Assembly (NCBI RefSeq): GCF_000760515.2
Contig: NW_013546151.1
Coordinates: 1-26,136 of the forward strand
DNA from: Mitosporidium daphniae
Lineage: Eukaryota; Microsporidia
DNA: 26,136 bases
Reading direction: 5' to 3'
The translations under genes were made by a program, and so were the position numbers. Each line of letters begins with the position of its first letter. Positions within the stretch are counted from its first letter, which is position 1. Shown here piece by piece: positions 8,403-17,746 of this stretch. The notes below the pieces were generated by a model. The model was given only the letters and a program-made list of their open reading frames with translations, did no database searches and was not told the DNA's origin.

Positions 8403-11150
8403 ATGAGCAGAAGAATTTCATCATCAAAATTTTTCTCCAGAGAAATCGACTCGGATACTTCGTCCTCCTGCTCATCCTCATCCTCTTCGTCAGGAGAGGA
8501 TGAAATGGAGATGATGAGCGATTTCAGCCATTCGGAAACCATTACCAACCTCTGCGCCAAAGTTGAATCGCTTCTTAAGGTTGTTCCGATTGCCAATATC
8601 CGCTGGCCAATAGTTAAAAAAGGGGTTGAAGATATGCAGAAGGCTGTCAATTCTGCGTCTTCTAGCAAGCCTCTTGAAAAGAGCCTGATTGACCGGGTGG
8701 CAAGCCTTTTCATCTCGCTTGAAGACGCCCTGCAAGCCTCAAAGGCCATCGGGGGCGGTACAGGCTCTGTGGGAGTAGCCGCAAAGCAGGCCTCGCTGCT
8801 CTTATCTAGACTGCCGCTACTTAAGCCCTCAGTAATTTCATCCTCGCTTTTGGCTTCTATTCGCTCTTCTTCCAACTCCACACCCAATCCCACTTCTGAT
8901 GATCGAAATATGGGTGAGTTTTCCGAGGGCGATGGCAATGATTCTGAATATTCATCCGATTCGTCCTATTCTTCATACTCCTCCTCCTCTGAAGATGAGC
9001 AATCGTTTTCCGGCTCCTTTTCCCGAAACACAGCCAGTGCTGCGGACAAGTGGAAGAAAAAAGACTTGACGCCTTCAGCCAGTGCTTCACAAACATTGGC
9101 TTCTTCCATTAAAAAGCAACCTCAGCGCCCACAGAATATACCAAAACCCGATGGGACACACGCACAAGCGGAAACAGAGCATCACCAAATGTCGTGCGAA
9201 GAGCTGACACCGAGAGAAGCGCTGACGCCTAGCGAAGGTCTACAGAGGTACACACAGATTTTAGCGACTCGGGGACGCAAATCTGCAGACAAGGCAATTC
9301 AAATCAAAGAGCTGGAGGCCATCTCTTCCATCGTCGATCTCTCTGTGATTGATAAAATTCAAATCAAACTGACTCTCCTTTCCTTTTATTTTGAACGCAC
9401 CGCATCTGTCTCCGCCGCCGCGTGGATGAACATGCTCGTTGCTGCGCTTTCTGAGCTGATTGAGCTTGGTCTTGGGTCAAAAGCCTCTCTTTCCTCAACC
9501 TCAGAGCTGAAGGATATTTCTCTTTCCGCTTCTAGCTCGTCGCTTTTTGCGTCATTGCTTGCCTCTGTGCAGCGCCTGGACGATGAATATAACAACTTAC
9601 TGCTTACTTTCCCAGCCCCCAGTTCACAAGGCTCATCGGCGATGGCGGCAGCCACCATGGAGAGCTCAAACCATCCCCTTGAATATGCAGAACTGCTCCG
9701 TCTAGAAAGACCGCTTTATTTGCTTCTTGCAAAAATGCAATCTCTGTGTGCGTACTTTTTTGATACCAAAGAGGAAGCCCGCGAGGCAATCCATGACTTG
9801 ACGCTTCGTCGTTTGGGCCACCTCTATCTCAAGTCGGATCGGGGAATCAAAAGAATGGACACCCTTGAAAGCGGTGACATTACTTTAAGTGCTGCTTCTG
9901 AGTCCATGGCTTACAGGCTGCTGGAGATGTCTGGAGAGCCTGCTGTTGGCATATGCTCGACATCTGGAATGTCTCCCGTGCCCGCACCTCTTCGTTTGGC
10001 CGCTTTTCTTTTACTGTTGCAAGAGGATGTTGCCGAAGTCAAAAGAGCCCGTACGCTTTTATATCTTGTCTCTTGGATTGTCGGCGACGGATGTCCAATA
10101 TCCGTTTGCTCGCCTTTTCTTCTGGCAAAAGGTTTGCTAGTCGGGTCGTCTTTAAGCGAATCCATTATTTGGGCCGATTTGCATACCCAAGTTCTTTATA
10201 ATAGGACGCTTGCCCTGTTGGGACTGGCTGCCTTCAAAGAGGGCCGCCTCAAGGCCAGTATGGGCCTTCTGGGCGAGCTTATTGCGTCTGGTCGCTGTCG
10301 CGAGCTCATGGGGCAAGCGCAAGGCGGATTTTCGGCATTCGAGGATCCAATTACTGCCAGCTCCAGAGCCACTACTATGATGCCATGGCATACTTGGATC
10401 CCCACCGAACCTCTTGAAATGGTATACCTTCTATCTTCGGTTTTGGTTGAGATCCCGAATGCCATCCTTAGGGGATGTGTTGGCGGATTCCAACAACAAA
10501 CTTCATTTCCAAAGCCGCTCCGACGTCTTCTTTCTGAACGGACCATGGCCATCCAAGGAGCACCAGATCCGGGCTCCGGAGCCTCCTCCCGCGACCTGAT
10601 TGCTGGAATCGCTCGACTTATCCTGGCAGGGGATTGGAAACATGCAAATGCCCTTATTGCCCACCTGCGCCTTCCTGTGGTTTCGGTCGGAATTCTTTCA
10701 AATATCAAAAGAGCATCTCTTATCGCTTTTTTTGGTAAAAACGCATCCTCGTGGACGTCTTTGGATGTTTCGTCGTTTTCCGAATTTTTCGAGATGGAGG
10801 TGGATGAGGTTTTGGGCTTGATCAAAGGATGGATATTTGAATCCACTTCAAATGGCGTGTCATCTATTGTGGAGACACCTTATTTGGATGCCGATCAGAA
10901 ATGGGTTTATGCACATAAGCAGTTCGCAACAGCCGACAAAAGTACTGATTCTGCGAAAACAGATAAATTTGCCATGTGGACTTCAGGGCTGCAGTTGGCC
11001 TCCACTGTGTCTATACTCTCAGAAAAGCTATCTTCTCTCCTACAGGAGAACGAAAAATTCTTCCACAAACGGGGATCCTCCTCTGCAGACAGTAATAGTT
11101 CCTTTTCTCAGAAGCACTCGGCAACTTTGAAATCAAAGCCTGCATTTTAA
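8376..11150 (+). CDS. NIP1: Translation initiation factor eIF3 subunit c
   Basis: Core PCI-domain subunit of eIF3, which binds the 40S ribosome and contacts eIF1 and eIF5 during initiation in the cytoplasm. A single intronless frame of 924 codons, close to the family length (812 in yeast, 913 in human). The N-terminus is Ser/Asp/Glu-rich, as in the family. The conserved stretch LQRYTQILATRGRKSADKAI is at about residue 288, and YAELLRLERPLYLLLAKMQ with the RIYLLR-equivalent LTLRRLGHLYLKSD follows. The C-terminus carries PCI-like helices (DLIAGIARLILAGDWKHANA). Family members usually begin MSRFF, so the internal ATG at 8403 (MSRRISSSKFFS) may be the real start; 8376 is the outermost ATG. It shares a short divergent promoter with the gene on its left. 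Confidence 0.9.
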   Translation: MQFFCIVGPMSRRISSSKFFSREIDSDTSSSCSSSSSSSGEDEMEMMSDFSHSETITNLCAKVESLLKVVPIANIRWPIVKKGVEDMQKAVNSASSSKPLEKSLIDRVASLFISLEDALQASKAIGGGTGSVGVAAKQASLLLSRLPLLKPSVISSSLLASIRSSSNSTPNPTSDDRNMGEFSEGDGNDSEYSSDSSYSSYSSSSEDEQSFSGSFSRNTASAADKWKKKDLTPSASASQTLASSIKKQPQRPQNIPKPDGTHAQAETEHHQMSCEELTPREALTPSEGLQRYTQILATRGRKSADKAIQIKELEAISSIVDLSVIDKIQIKLTLLSFYFERTASVSAAAWMNMLVAALSELIELGLGSKASLSSTSELKDISLSASSSSLFASLLASVQRLDDEYNNLLLTFPAPSSQGSSAMAAATMESSNHPLEYAELLRLERPLYLLLAKMQSLCAYFFDTKEEAREAIHDLTLRRLGHLYLKSDRGIKRMDTLESGDITLSAASESMAYRLLEMSGEPAVGICSTSGMSPVPAPLRLAAFLLLLQEDVAEVKRARTLLYLVSWIVGDGCPISVCSPFLLAKGLLVGSSLSESIIWADLHTQVLYNRTLALLGLAAFKEGRLKASMGLLGELIASGRCRELMGQAQGGFSAFEDPITASSRATTMMPWHTWIPTEPLEMVYLLSSVLVEIPNAILRGCVGGFQQQTSFPKPLRRLLSERTMAIQGAPDPGSGASSRDLIAGIARLILAGDWKHANALIAHLRLPVVSVGILSNIKRASLIAFFGKNASSWTSLDVSSFSEFFEMEVDEVLGLIKGWIFESTSNGVSSIVETPYLDADQKWVYAHKQFATADKSTDSAKTDKFAMWTSGLQLASTVSILSEKLSSLLQENEKFFHKRGSSSADSNSSFSQKHSATLKSKPAF

Positions 11151-11424
11151 TTAAATTTTAACTTGGTGTATTGAAATAAAATTTAAATGATGTAATCATC
11201 AAATGAACACCACAATGACGACGATGGAGCTGATCACGATGATGAAGCTGATCACGATGATGAAGCTGATCACGACGATGACGATGATGGCAAATGGGCC
11301 AGGATTCACCGCCGCTATTGCCAGGGCATTTCAAGTTTAAAGCTAAAATGCAAGTTTGGGTTGAAACCGGTGTAGCTCGGTAAAATTGCGTTCGTAGCGC
11401 CATTTATTTTACCATTCGAAAAAC
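11151..11424. other. Intergenic region, eIF3c to exopolyphosphatase
   Basis: A 274-bp gap between co-directional genes. It starts with AT-rich sequence that includes an AATAAA-type signal for eIF3c and an AAATTTAAAT motif. An 18-nt tandem repeat follows, then about 120 bp of unremarkable sequence leading to the next ATG. A small minus-strand ORF overlaps the repeat and looks like an effect of repeat periodicity. No RNA gene is seen. Confidence 0.5.
11229..11282. repeat. 18-nt tandem repeat, three units
   Basis: The unit GCTGATCACGATGATGAA occurs twice exactly (11229-11246, 11247-11264), and a third copy (11265-11282) has three substitutions. Each unit contains a TGATCA palindrome. It lies in the eIF3c to exopolyphosphatase spacer, about 140 bp before the start codon. 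Confidence 0.85.
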
Positions 11425-12888
11425 ATGCCCACTCCACATTTTATCGTTGGCAACGAAAGCTCCGACTTGGATTCCATTGTATCCTCCATTGTGGTGGCCA
11501 AGTATGGTAACGAGCTTTTCGGTCGTGTCGGCGATGTCGACACCAAACATATTGCGGTGCTGGTCACACCTGGAGACATGTTCTTTTTTAAAAAGTATTG
11601 TTCCTATGTTGTTGAAAATATAATGGATGTCGATTTAACGGATACTTCTGAAATCCTTTTCATCGATGATTTCATGGCGACCGCAAAATGCTGCGATTCC
11701 ATTTGTGTTTCCCTCGTGGATGGACCGCAAATTCCATTGTTTCTCCGGCTCTTTAATTACAACTTCCAAGTGTTCAACATTATCGATCACCATTGCTTTG
11801 ATGCGAGTGCACGCTATTTGGGTGAGTGTGTTTTTATCGATCCCTGTGCGTCAAACTGTACCAATGTGTTTCGAGTCATGTGGGAAAAGATTTTCCATAA
11901 AAACGCATCGACTAGCACATTGGAGTCTATCTTTTTTGAGCATCCTTCACATGCAAAGCATCGATTTTGGGAAAATCCACATTGGTTTGCGGAGCTTCTG
12001 GAGGCCAAAAAGGAGCCTGTTGATAGGGTTCTGCTGGCACTTTTGTGCGTGATTGTTGTGGACTCCATTGGAATGGACATGGATGGCTCCGATAAGGTTA
12101 CTATCCACGATGTAAAGGCTTGTCTCTCCATTCTCCAATATCTTCGGATTGGAAAATTTATTTCTTTGTGTCCAGAAGAATTTGAGCAGCCATTACTATT
12201 TGCGTTTGTAAGGGAGAATCATCTGCAGCTCTTCGGCTCCATATTTGCTCATCTCAAGGAATACTCGTCTTTTTCGGCGACTGCGTTGCTTGTATCGCCC
12301 CAAATTGTGCTGCAGCTTGACTACAAAGATTATTTATACGAGTTTCGGGATGCAAAAGAGCGTTTTTTTGCGTACGGCATTTCCAGTATTTCTTGTTCCT
12401 TGTACGAGTTCGTTTCTGATTGTAGCGTTGAAAAAGAAACCGCCTCGTTTGCGGACTTTTCCTCAAAGCTAGTCGCGCACTTTGCGTTGAAAGCAAAATT
12501 AATTCCAAATTACTCGTTTCTCTTTGTCATGACCTGTCAGTCGAGAGAGATCATGACCAATGACAGCTTGATTGCAGATGACGCCAAGGACAGCTTGATT
12601 GCAGATGACGCCAAGAGCAGCTTTATTGGCGCAAGACAATTGTCTTTTTGCTCGCCTGCCGATTATTTTGGAACCTTGGACATTAACGATGCTGCAGAAT
12701 GTGTTTTGGAAAATTTTGAACAATTATTTCCTGGGCTGATTTCGAATTTGGAGTTGAAATTTGTATCTGCTCTTGTGGCAAATTCGTTTGTCACGGTGTC
12801 GTTTATTCAAGGTAAATACAAAATGTCCAGGAAAGCCATACAGCCCGTGATCCACGAATCGATTGGCCATAGAAGTAAACCACATTAG
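11425..12888 (+). CDS. PPX1: Exopolyphosphatase, DHH superfamily (Ppx1/Prune type)
   Basis: Metal-dependent enzyme of the DHH/DHHA2 superfamily that releases phosphate from the end of inorganic polyphosphate; in fungi it is mainly cytosolic. Intronless, 487 aa, longer than yeast Ppx1 (about 397). The DHH motifs are in order: DxDS at residues 14-17 (in VGNESSDLDSIVSS), the aspartates of FIDDF at 81-82, DHH at 121-123 (in FNIIDHHCF), and VVVDSIGMD with Asp at 213. The C-terminal half would hold DHHA2. A 27-nt in-frame duplication (12562-12615) repeats DSLIADDAK and adds part of the extra length. The DHHA2 Arg/His substrate signature is not obvious to me, so Prune-like phosphodiesterase activity cannot be excluded. 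Confidence 0.88.
   Translation: MPTPHFIVGNESSDLDSIVSSIVVAKYGNELFGRVGDVDTKHIAVLVTPGDMFFFKKYCSYVVENIMDVDLTDTSEILFIDDFMATAKCCDSICVSLVDGPQIPLFLRLFNYNFQVFNIIDHHCFDASARYLGECVFIDPCASNCTNVFRVMWEKIFHKNASTSTLESIFFEHPSHAKHRFWENPHWFAELLEAKKEPVDRVLLALLCVIVVDSIGMDMDGSDKVTIHDVKACLSILQYLRIGKFISLCPEEFEQPLLFAFVRENHLQLFGSIFAHLKEYSSFSATALLVSPQIVLQLDYKDYLYEFRDAKERFFAYGISSISCSLYEFVSDCSVEKETASFADFSSKLVAHFALKAKLIPNYSFLFVMTCQSREIMTNDSLIADDAKDSLIADDAKSSFIGARQLSFCSPADYFGTLDINDAAECVLENFEQLFPGLISNLELKFVSALVANSFVTVSFIQGKYKMSRKAIQPVIHESIGHRSKPH
12562..12615 (+). repeat. 27-nt in-frame coding duplication in exopolyphosphatase
   Basis: Two identical 27-nt units encode DSLIADDAK twice in tandem. Identity at the DNA level, not only at the protein level, points to a recent duplication. 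Confidence 0.9.
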
Positions 12889-13050
12889 CGAAATTTACTT
12901 GGCCTTCGCCTTCCCCTTTCGCAAACTCTATTTAAATTAAAAGAAGCTTTAGCTAATTAGATGTTAGGATCCTTAATTGATCATAAGAGACCAATTGAAA
13001 TACGCGTATTTTGCCTTTGATTCGTATCTTCCTGGTTTTTTAACTCATAT

Positions 13051-13752
13051 ATGAGGGGACTGATTCTTCAGCTTTCGGCACTTTCTCAGGAAGTTTCACA
13101 GGCAGAGCATGAAGATACAATGGCACACCAGCAAGATTTTGGTACCCAACTTCCAGAGAAAAAGACTAGACCACTTCAAAATGAAAACACCGTTGCAAAC
13201 ATCGATCCAATGGAGCACCTTTCAAAAAAGGAACTAGTCATGTTACTTGACAAATCGGGTGAATTTTTCAATCATCAAGACGAGGATTCGTTAAAGTCGA
13301 TTCAGTCAATGTTTGCACTTCATCATGTCGAAAACGATGGCGAAATAAATCACTCCACTCCAACGTCCATATGCAACAAGGCCGAAAAAAATCGATTGGC
13401 CCAAAAGGCATATCGAAAACGAAAAGCAGAATACATAAAGATCCTCGAAGCAAGATCCTCTCTTTTATCGATTCTAGAGAGCGAGCTGAAAGAAATACAA
13501 GACCAGTTGTCTCGCGTAAACAGCAATTTATTCGAATGCTATAAGGAAAGAGACTTGCTACTGGAGGAGTTAAATGCATTGAAAAGGGAAAAAAAATGTA
13601 AAGCTTGCTATTGCAAGGGGCATAAGTACTGTTTTAAGGACAAGTGCCCTGGGAAAAAAAATTCCGATACCTCGAACGGAAGTTCTGGAGATTCGAGTGA
13701 CAGATCATTTGAATATTCTCCTTATTTGGATGGTGATTTTTGTGCACCTTAG
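13051..13752 (+). CDS. bZIP transcription factor, AP-1/Pap1-like, with Cys-rich tail
   Basis: A single frame of 233 aa. The basic region at about 109-126 reads NRLAQKAYRKRK, the fungal AP-1/Pap1 pattern (N-x2-AQ-x3-R-x-RK, with Asn114 and Arg122). It runs into a zipper with leucines in strict heptad spacing at 132, 139, 146, 153 and 160, and another at 174. Directly after the zipper is a Cys/His cluster, C183-x2-C-x-C-x2-H-x2-C-x4-C199. The N-terminus is Gln/Glu-rich. This should be a nuclear DNA-binding dimer. AP-1-type factors in yeasts sense oxidants through Cys-rich domains, but here the cluster abuts the zipper and could instead bind metal. An alternative start is the ATG at 13120. The 162-bp upstream gap is AT-rich, with a TACGCGTA palindrome near 13001. 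Confidence 0.85.
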   Translation: MRGLILQLSALSQEVSQAEHEDTMAHQQDFGTQLPEKKTRPLQNENTVANIDPMEHLSKKELVMLLDKSGEFFNHQDEDSLKSIQSMFALHHVENDGEINHSTPTSICNKAEKNRLAQKAYRKRKAEYIKILEARSSLLSILESELKEIQDQLSRVNSNLFECYKERDLLLEELNALKREKKCKACYCKGHKYCFKDKCPGKKNSDTSNGSSGDSSDRSFEYSPYLDGDFCAP

Positions 13753-13920
13753 TTTTTATGTAGAATTTTAATGGCACGCCAATAAATGTTTGGACAGGTG
13801 TTTTGCATGGAATTGGCACTTGGATGCATCGATCATGTACATGATGTTGCAACAGATTTCGAAATGGCCACTTTTGTAAATTCCATAGTGGCCCTTGTAA
13901 AATTTTATTTAATGAAGTCA
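13753..13920. other. Intergenic region before Vps23
   Basis: Contains an AATAAA for the bZIP gene around 13781, and AAATTT at 13900-13905 a few bases before the Vps23 start. The Vps23 frame is open upstream to an ATG at 13786, but the translated segment resembles no UEV N-terminus, so I treat it as 5' leader. Confidence 0.5.
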
Positions 13921-14948
13921 ATGGCTAGGGCCAAGTTTGAGCAGACAATTGACGAAAACGTAACCAATGGCCATTCAAAGGGCTCTAAACTATTAGTATG
14001 ACCATCCTGAGCTTGTTAAACGACACATTATCCAGACTTTGAGGAAATTTGCCTCGTTGGCTCCGTACTTGGATGGTTTCCAAACAAATGGCATTATCCC
14101 ACACTTATTTACTATTGTTGCTTTTAGATCCGCATGCTCGTTTAATTGTGGGCACCCTGACGGTGGAGAACAACGAGAACACATATAGCATTCCGGCCTC
14201 CATTTCGCTTTCCTCGACATATCCATTTGGGGGCGATGATGCGGTTCCTGTGGTCCTTAAAGTGATTCCCACCCCTTTGATGAGCATAAACCTGGATTGC
14301 CCCTATATTTTCGAAAATGGAGTGTTCAAATACAGCCACCCATTCCTTTGTGAAGGAGAAGATGGCAATCTGATTATCCAAGTTATTTCAGAGGCTATAG
14401 CTAAATTTGCTGCTATCCCGCCAGTGTTTGCTATTGATGATAGCGGCCAACGTGAGCAAGTCGCTTTTGGAAAAGAAACAGACCTCTCGCCTGTGAGTAT
14501 TGAACATGGTCTCTGTGTGGCTGAAGCAGACGAAAAAGAGGAAAATCCTATGCCGGAGAAAGAGGAAAATCCTATGCCGGAGAAAGAGGAAAATCCTATT
14601 CCGGAGAAAGAGGAAAATCTTTCCTTTGAAGAAATTTCTGGCTCCTCTTTTAATTCAGAACATAGAATCAAAGGTAATTTTTATGCCCAGCTTATGGCTG
14701 AGCCTCCAGACCTCGCTGCCAAAGACATGGACTATAGGAACATTCCAAATTCTTCAATTGATGAAGCCATTAGACTCCTTTCAGATAGAATATTTTCCAG
14801 AGAAGGTTGCATTGATGACCTCGTTAACGCAAGTTTATCTTTTTTGACTCGATCTAGGAGTTACTTGTTTGGACCAAAGCAAAGTTCTACACCACCCTTC
14901 GTTCCACTTGAGATTGGAATTTCTTTACACTCCAGCAATAAAATTTAA
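13921..14948 (+). CDS. VPS23: ESCRT-I subunit Vps23/TSG101 (UEV domain), 3 exons
   Basis: ESCRT-I subunit that binds ubiquitinated cargo at endosomes through a catalytically dead E2 (UEV) domain. Exons 13921-13959, 13997-14075 and 14128-14948 give 312 aa. Introns are 37 nt (13960-13996) and 52 nt (14076-14127, the longest I placed). Splicing assembles a UEV: YDHPELVKRHIIQTLRKF, SLAPYLD, LIVGTL, NTYSIPASI, STYPFGG, KVIPTPLMSI and FKYSHPFL. The order and spacing match TSG101 (the dYxn, GTLP, YnIPv, P-v-PT and HPYL positions), and no active-site Cys is present. A Glu/Pro repeat region replaces the usual proline-rich region. A C-terminal helical segment (SIDEAIRLLSDRI to FLTRSR) could be a divergent steadiness box. 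It is shorter than most family members (about 390). ATG 13912 is an alternative start. Its stop lies 28 bp from the convergent Utp22 stop. Confidence 0.82.
14532..14619 (+). repeat. 24-nt in-frame tandem repeat in Vps23
   Basis: Almost four units of a 24-nt repeat encode the octapeptide EKEENPMP (one copy has Ile for Met, the last diverges). They lie between the UEV domain and the C-terminal helices, where relatives have a proline-rich linker. Confidence 0.88.
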
Positions 14949-14976
14949 CGCTGTTTAATGAAAATAAATTATCTGG

Positions 14977-17001
14977 CTATTTAAAGTAAGCCCCAAAAAG
15001 GGACACCAACTTTTGCAGTATTTCAGAGCGGATGAAATCCGCATCGACCGGCCCTTTGACCGATATTCCTATGGGGTGTGTGATGAGGCTACCCCCATGG
15101 AGCGTTTCCGAATCGTAAATGTCAATGGAAGAGGGGACAAAAAGTGTTAGGGGATAACAGGAAAACTCCGTCTAGGGAACAGTAAATTTAAACGAGGATA
15201 CCTTTATCAAGTTGGAAACAATGGAGAGCGGATTAAACCCCGGGAGCATTAAGGATGATAGAATATCCTCTTGGGTTTGTTTAATCCCCTCGATGTCACA
15301 AACAATTGACTCCCTAATGTCAGATAAGAATTTCCCCGATTCGAAGGAAATAGAAAAATCAAAAAAATCGTTGACCTTGAACATTTCCAAAAGCAGTGAC
15401 TCGGAAGGGAGGGGCCTTTTTGGGGGGGATGTAAATAGCAGGGATGCAACTGAGAGAGATTTTAAGGCCAATTGAGAAATAATTGAAAAGTCGGAGATGG
15501 AAACGCCAATTTTTTCCAAAATAGGCGCATTCTCCTGCTGACCTAGAAAGTGGATTGAATTGATGAAGGCTGAAGTTGGTGAGGTAGGAAATGTCCCCAT
15601 ACTCTGAGATGTTGTTTTATTTTTGCTTGATGGATCAAAAATACTGATTTGGTGAGTCTCCTTTGCCGATTGGGCACTGTCATCCTCATTTCGAGCTGGC
15701 ACCATATTAGATTCGATGACAATTTTTTCGACAGCTTCGAATGGAAAAAAATCGCTCAGCCTTTTATTGGAAATCCAAAGTAGCAAAAGCTTTATCCCAT
15801 CAAGAATAGGCTTTGGATGCATTGCATAAATAGAGTTTTTCACAAACGAATCATGAGCTAGTGCTTCCGTGAAAATTAGAAAACTAAACTCGTTGCACTT
15901 TGACATCCAATTTGCATTTGTTTTGAAGGGGAAATGATCGCTCAATTCTCTCCACAGAGAAAGATGAATTACATCCTTCTGCAATGTTTCCTCTTTTGGA
16001 AGCAGACGGATAGATTTGTTTTCTAAAGAAAGCCATGTTGCCGGTTGGTGAAAGGCGAAACCAAGGTCTAGGTAGCACCGGAAGACAAATCCGCTGCAAA
16101 ATACATCCATAAAAGAGGGTCCGGCACCGTTTGTTGAAATTGACGGAACCAAATCTGGCGTTGTGCGTTGGATCCCAGCACCAAGATTGCCCAAAAACGC
16201 GGTAGCCATGGCATGGAACGCCTTTGGCTCCGTTGGCCACCTGTTCGATGTTTCTAGTATTAAAAGCACGGTGTGCACAGGAATGAAAGCCTGCTTGACA
16301 TTTATATTTTCTTTACACAAAGACAAATACGCACTAGGGCTTGGGAGGTGTGGAAAATCGGTGTAAATCGAGCCCCTCATGGACGAGGAGATTGGAAGAA
16401 TCGACTGGATAGCAAGCGAGCTTTCCAGGCCCATAATAGATGTTTTTAGCTTTGAAAATGAGCCGTTCAAAAGCGAGGATCCATCCGCTTTATCTAATGG
16501 CTGCGAAAGGACATCACTTAAAGGCAGCAATTCCAGTCCACAAATCTGTATTTTTCCCGGATCCAGCTTTAAATGCACCTCCATCATATGTTGAACCATG
16601 GCCTTCAAAATTTTGCTTCTATCGGTTTTGATTTCAGGTGCATCCCATACAACACATTCGATGATGTTGGTATTTTGGAACTTCCTCAGTTGGCTTTTAG
16701 AAGGCCCCCAAAATTTCCTAAAAGACTCTGCTGCATTTGGATTGTCTGAAGGACTGGGCCCCTTATCAACAAGCCTAAATATCTGGTCCGGCTCGAAGAA
16801 AAGACCAAAAGCAAGTTTTTTGGAGACCTTGGCATTTTCCAATTCACAAATGCCTCTTACCCGGCTGGATAGCCCATATTGAAGCACATTTAAAATGTAT
16901 TGCGAAAGCGATGTTTCAGTGTCCAAAACGGAGTTCGCGTATGAAATGCTGTCCTTTGAGATGTCAAAAACTACCACTGCATCGTAAGCCAGGTTTTTCA
17001 T
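14977..17001 (-). CDS. UTP22: Utp22/NOL6 (Nrap family), C-terminal part only, 2 exons
   Basis: Utp22 is a scaffold subunit of the 90S pre-ribosome (SSU processome, UTP-C) in the nucleolus. Exons 17001-15202 and 15171-14977 join across a 30-nt intron (15172-15201, GTATCC to CTAG) that carries an in-frame stop. The product is 664 aa. Family landmarks: FRLVDKGPS, FRKFWGPSKSQLRKF and IIECVVW near the start, then FxxCYLDLGFAF, ILETSNRWPTEPKA and FHAMATAFLG in the middle. The protein starts where known family members (about 1,150-1,240 aa) are already some 40% through, so the N-terminal half is absent. An in-frame TGA sits shortly upstream of the ATG, and the myosin light chain gene ends 52 bp upstream, leaving no room for more exons. 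It is either a truncated lineage-specific form or the missing part lies elsewhere. Confidence 0.82.
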
Positions 17002-17053
17002 TAAAAAAAAGGGAGCGCGTCAATTTTATTTTGGACCAATTTACATTTCAACC

Positions 17054-17651
17054 TTAAACCCTAATTTGGGAATTGCCAATAACCTTGTCGATGATTTCTA
17101 GCAAGCAAGAAGGTTGGAGATGCTTTTACCTTCATAGGAGACGGCCATATCTACATTTGAATATCCCAAAAGTCTATAAAGGGAATCCACATCTTCAGAC
17201 GCCATCTTCTCACCGACCGTGGTGAGGATATGCTTAAGATCAGAAAGCTTAACCAGCCCGCTCCCTACGGCAATTGGTTCGGCGAGCAATTACCTTCTTT
17301 ATCCAAAATCTTAAAGCAATTGATAAGATCGGAGCGGTCGGTGACTACATTGACGGAGGCGCGGTCCATGCCTGAGACGAAGGAAAGGAAACTCTCCTCA
17401 TCAACCCATCCAGACCCTAATCTGGGAAGGGAACAGGTACATACCTAACGGATCGATCATTTTTTCAGTCTCCTTGATTTGGGCTTCAGAAGGAAAATTT
17501 CCCATTGCTCGTAAACAATCGCCCACTTTTGCCGTTGGGATTTTAAGGCCTTCGCCGCCGCCTTGGATGCTGAATATGGAAAACACCTCTTTAGCATCTA
17601 TACATGAGAGGAGAAGAACACCATAAAGGTACCATAATAGTTCGGCGCCAT
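17054..17651 (-). CDS. MLC1: Myosin essential light chain (Mlc1/Cdc4-like), 5 exons
   Basis: EF-hand light chain that binds IQ motifs of myosin heavy chains in cytokinesis and transport. Exons (minus) 17651-17633, 17597-17445, 17416-17294, 17264-17130 and 17097-17054 total 474 nt, 157 aa; yeast Mlc1 has 149. Introns are 35, 28, 29 and 32 nt. Splicing gives the essential-light-chain order: EVFSIFSIQGGGEGLKIPTA, KVGDCLRAMGNFPSEAQI, VDEESFLSFVSGM, CFKILDKEGSGLVKLSDLKH, ILTTVGEKMASEDVD and VSYEEIIDKVIG. The EF-hand loops lack the full set of acidic calcium ligands, as usual for essential light chains. It could be a divergent calmodulin-like protein, but ILTTVGEKM and VGDCLRAMG favour Mlc1. It diverges from the Pus1 gene across a 95-bp promoter region, and AATAAA lies 24 bp past the stop on its strand. 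Confidence 0.9.
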
Positions 17652-17746
17652 TGATTAAAGAAATTTAAATTTCAATGTGTTAATTTTTAAAAACCGGCCA
17701 ATTACAGGTGGTTGCATTGGGAGTACACTTGGTTTATTCTTCCCCT
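17652..17746. promoter_or_regulatory. Divergent promoter, MLC1 and PUS1
   Basis: A 95-bp gap between divergent start codons. At 17661-17672 is the perfect palindrome AAATTTAAATTT, ten bases from the MLC1 ATG. A T-rich stretch follows at about 17681-17690. This is the best example of the AT motif found near starts in this window. Confidence 0.5.

Noticed and set aside
8363-8938. Minus-strand frame of 191 codons opposite the eIF3c N-terminus
   Set aside because: Antisense shadow of a Ser/Asp/Glu-rich coding region; eIF3c itself is well supported.
10196-10846. Minus-strand frame of 216 codons opposite the eIF3c C-terminus
   Set aside because: Antisense shadow; composition is Arg/Ser/Pro-rich with no recognisable domain, and the sense frame is conserved.
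11158-11403. Minus-strand 81-codon frame in the eIF3c to PPX1 spacer
   Set aside because: Mostly His/Arg-rich translation of the 18-nt repeat; no start context or similarity.
12889-13050. Possible RNA gene in the spacer before the bZIP gene
   Set aside because: I found no tRNA-like cloverleaf, A/B boxes or snRNA motifs; only AT-rich sequence and a TACGCGTA palindrome.
13786-13920. Upstream extension of the Vps23 frame to an ATG at 13786
   Set aside because: UEV proteins start close to the first helix, and the extra 45 residues resemble no family N-terminus. It is probably 5' leader.
15172-15174. In-frame TAG in Utp22 as stop-codon readthrough or genuine end
   Set aside because: The TAG is the last three bases of a 30-nt GT...TAG segment that fits the intron pattern, and the frame continues for 64 further codons.
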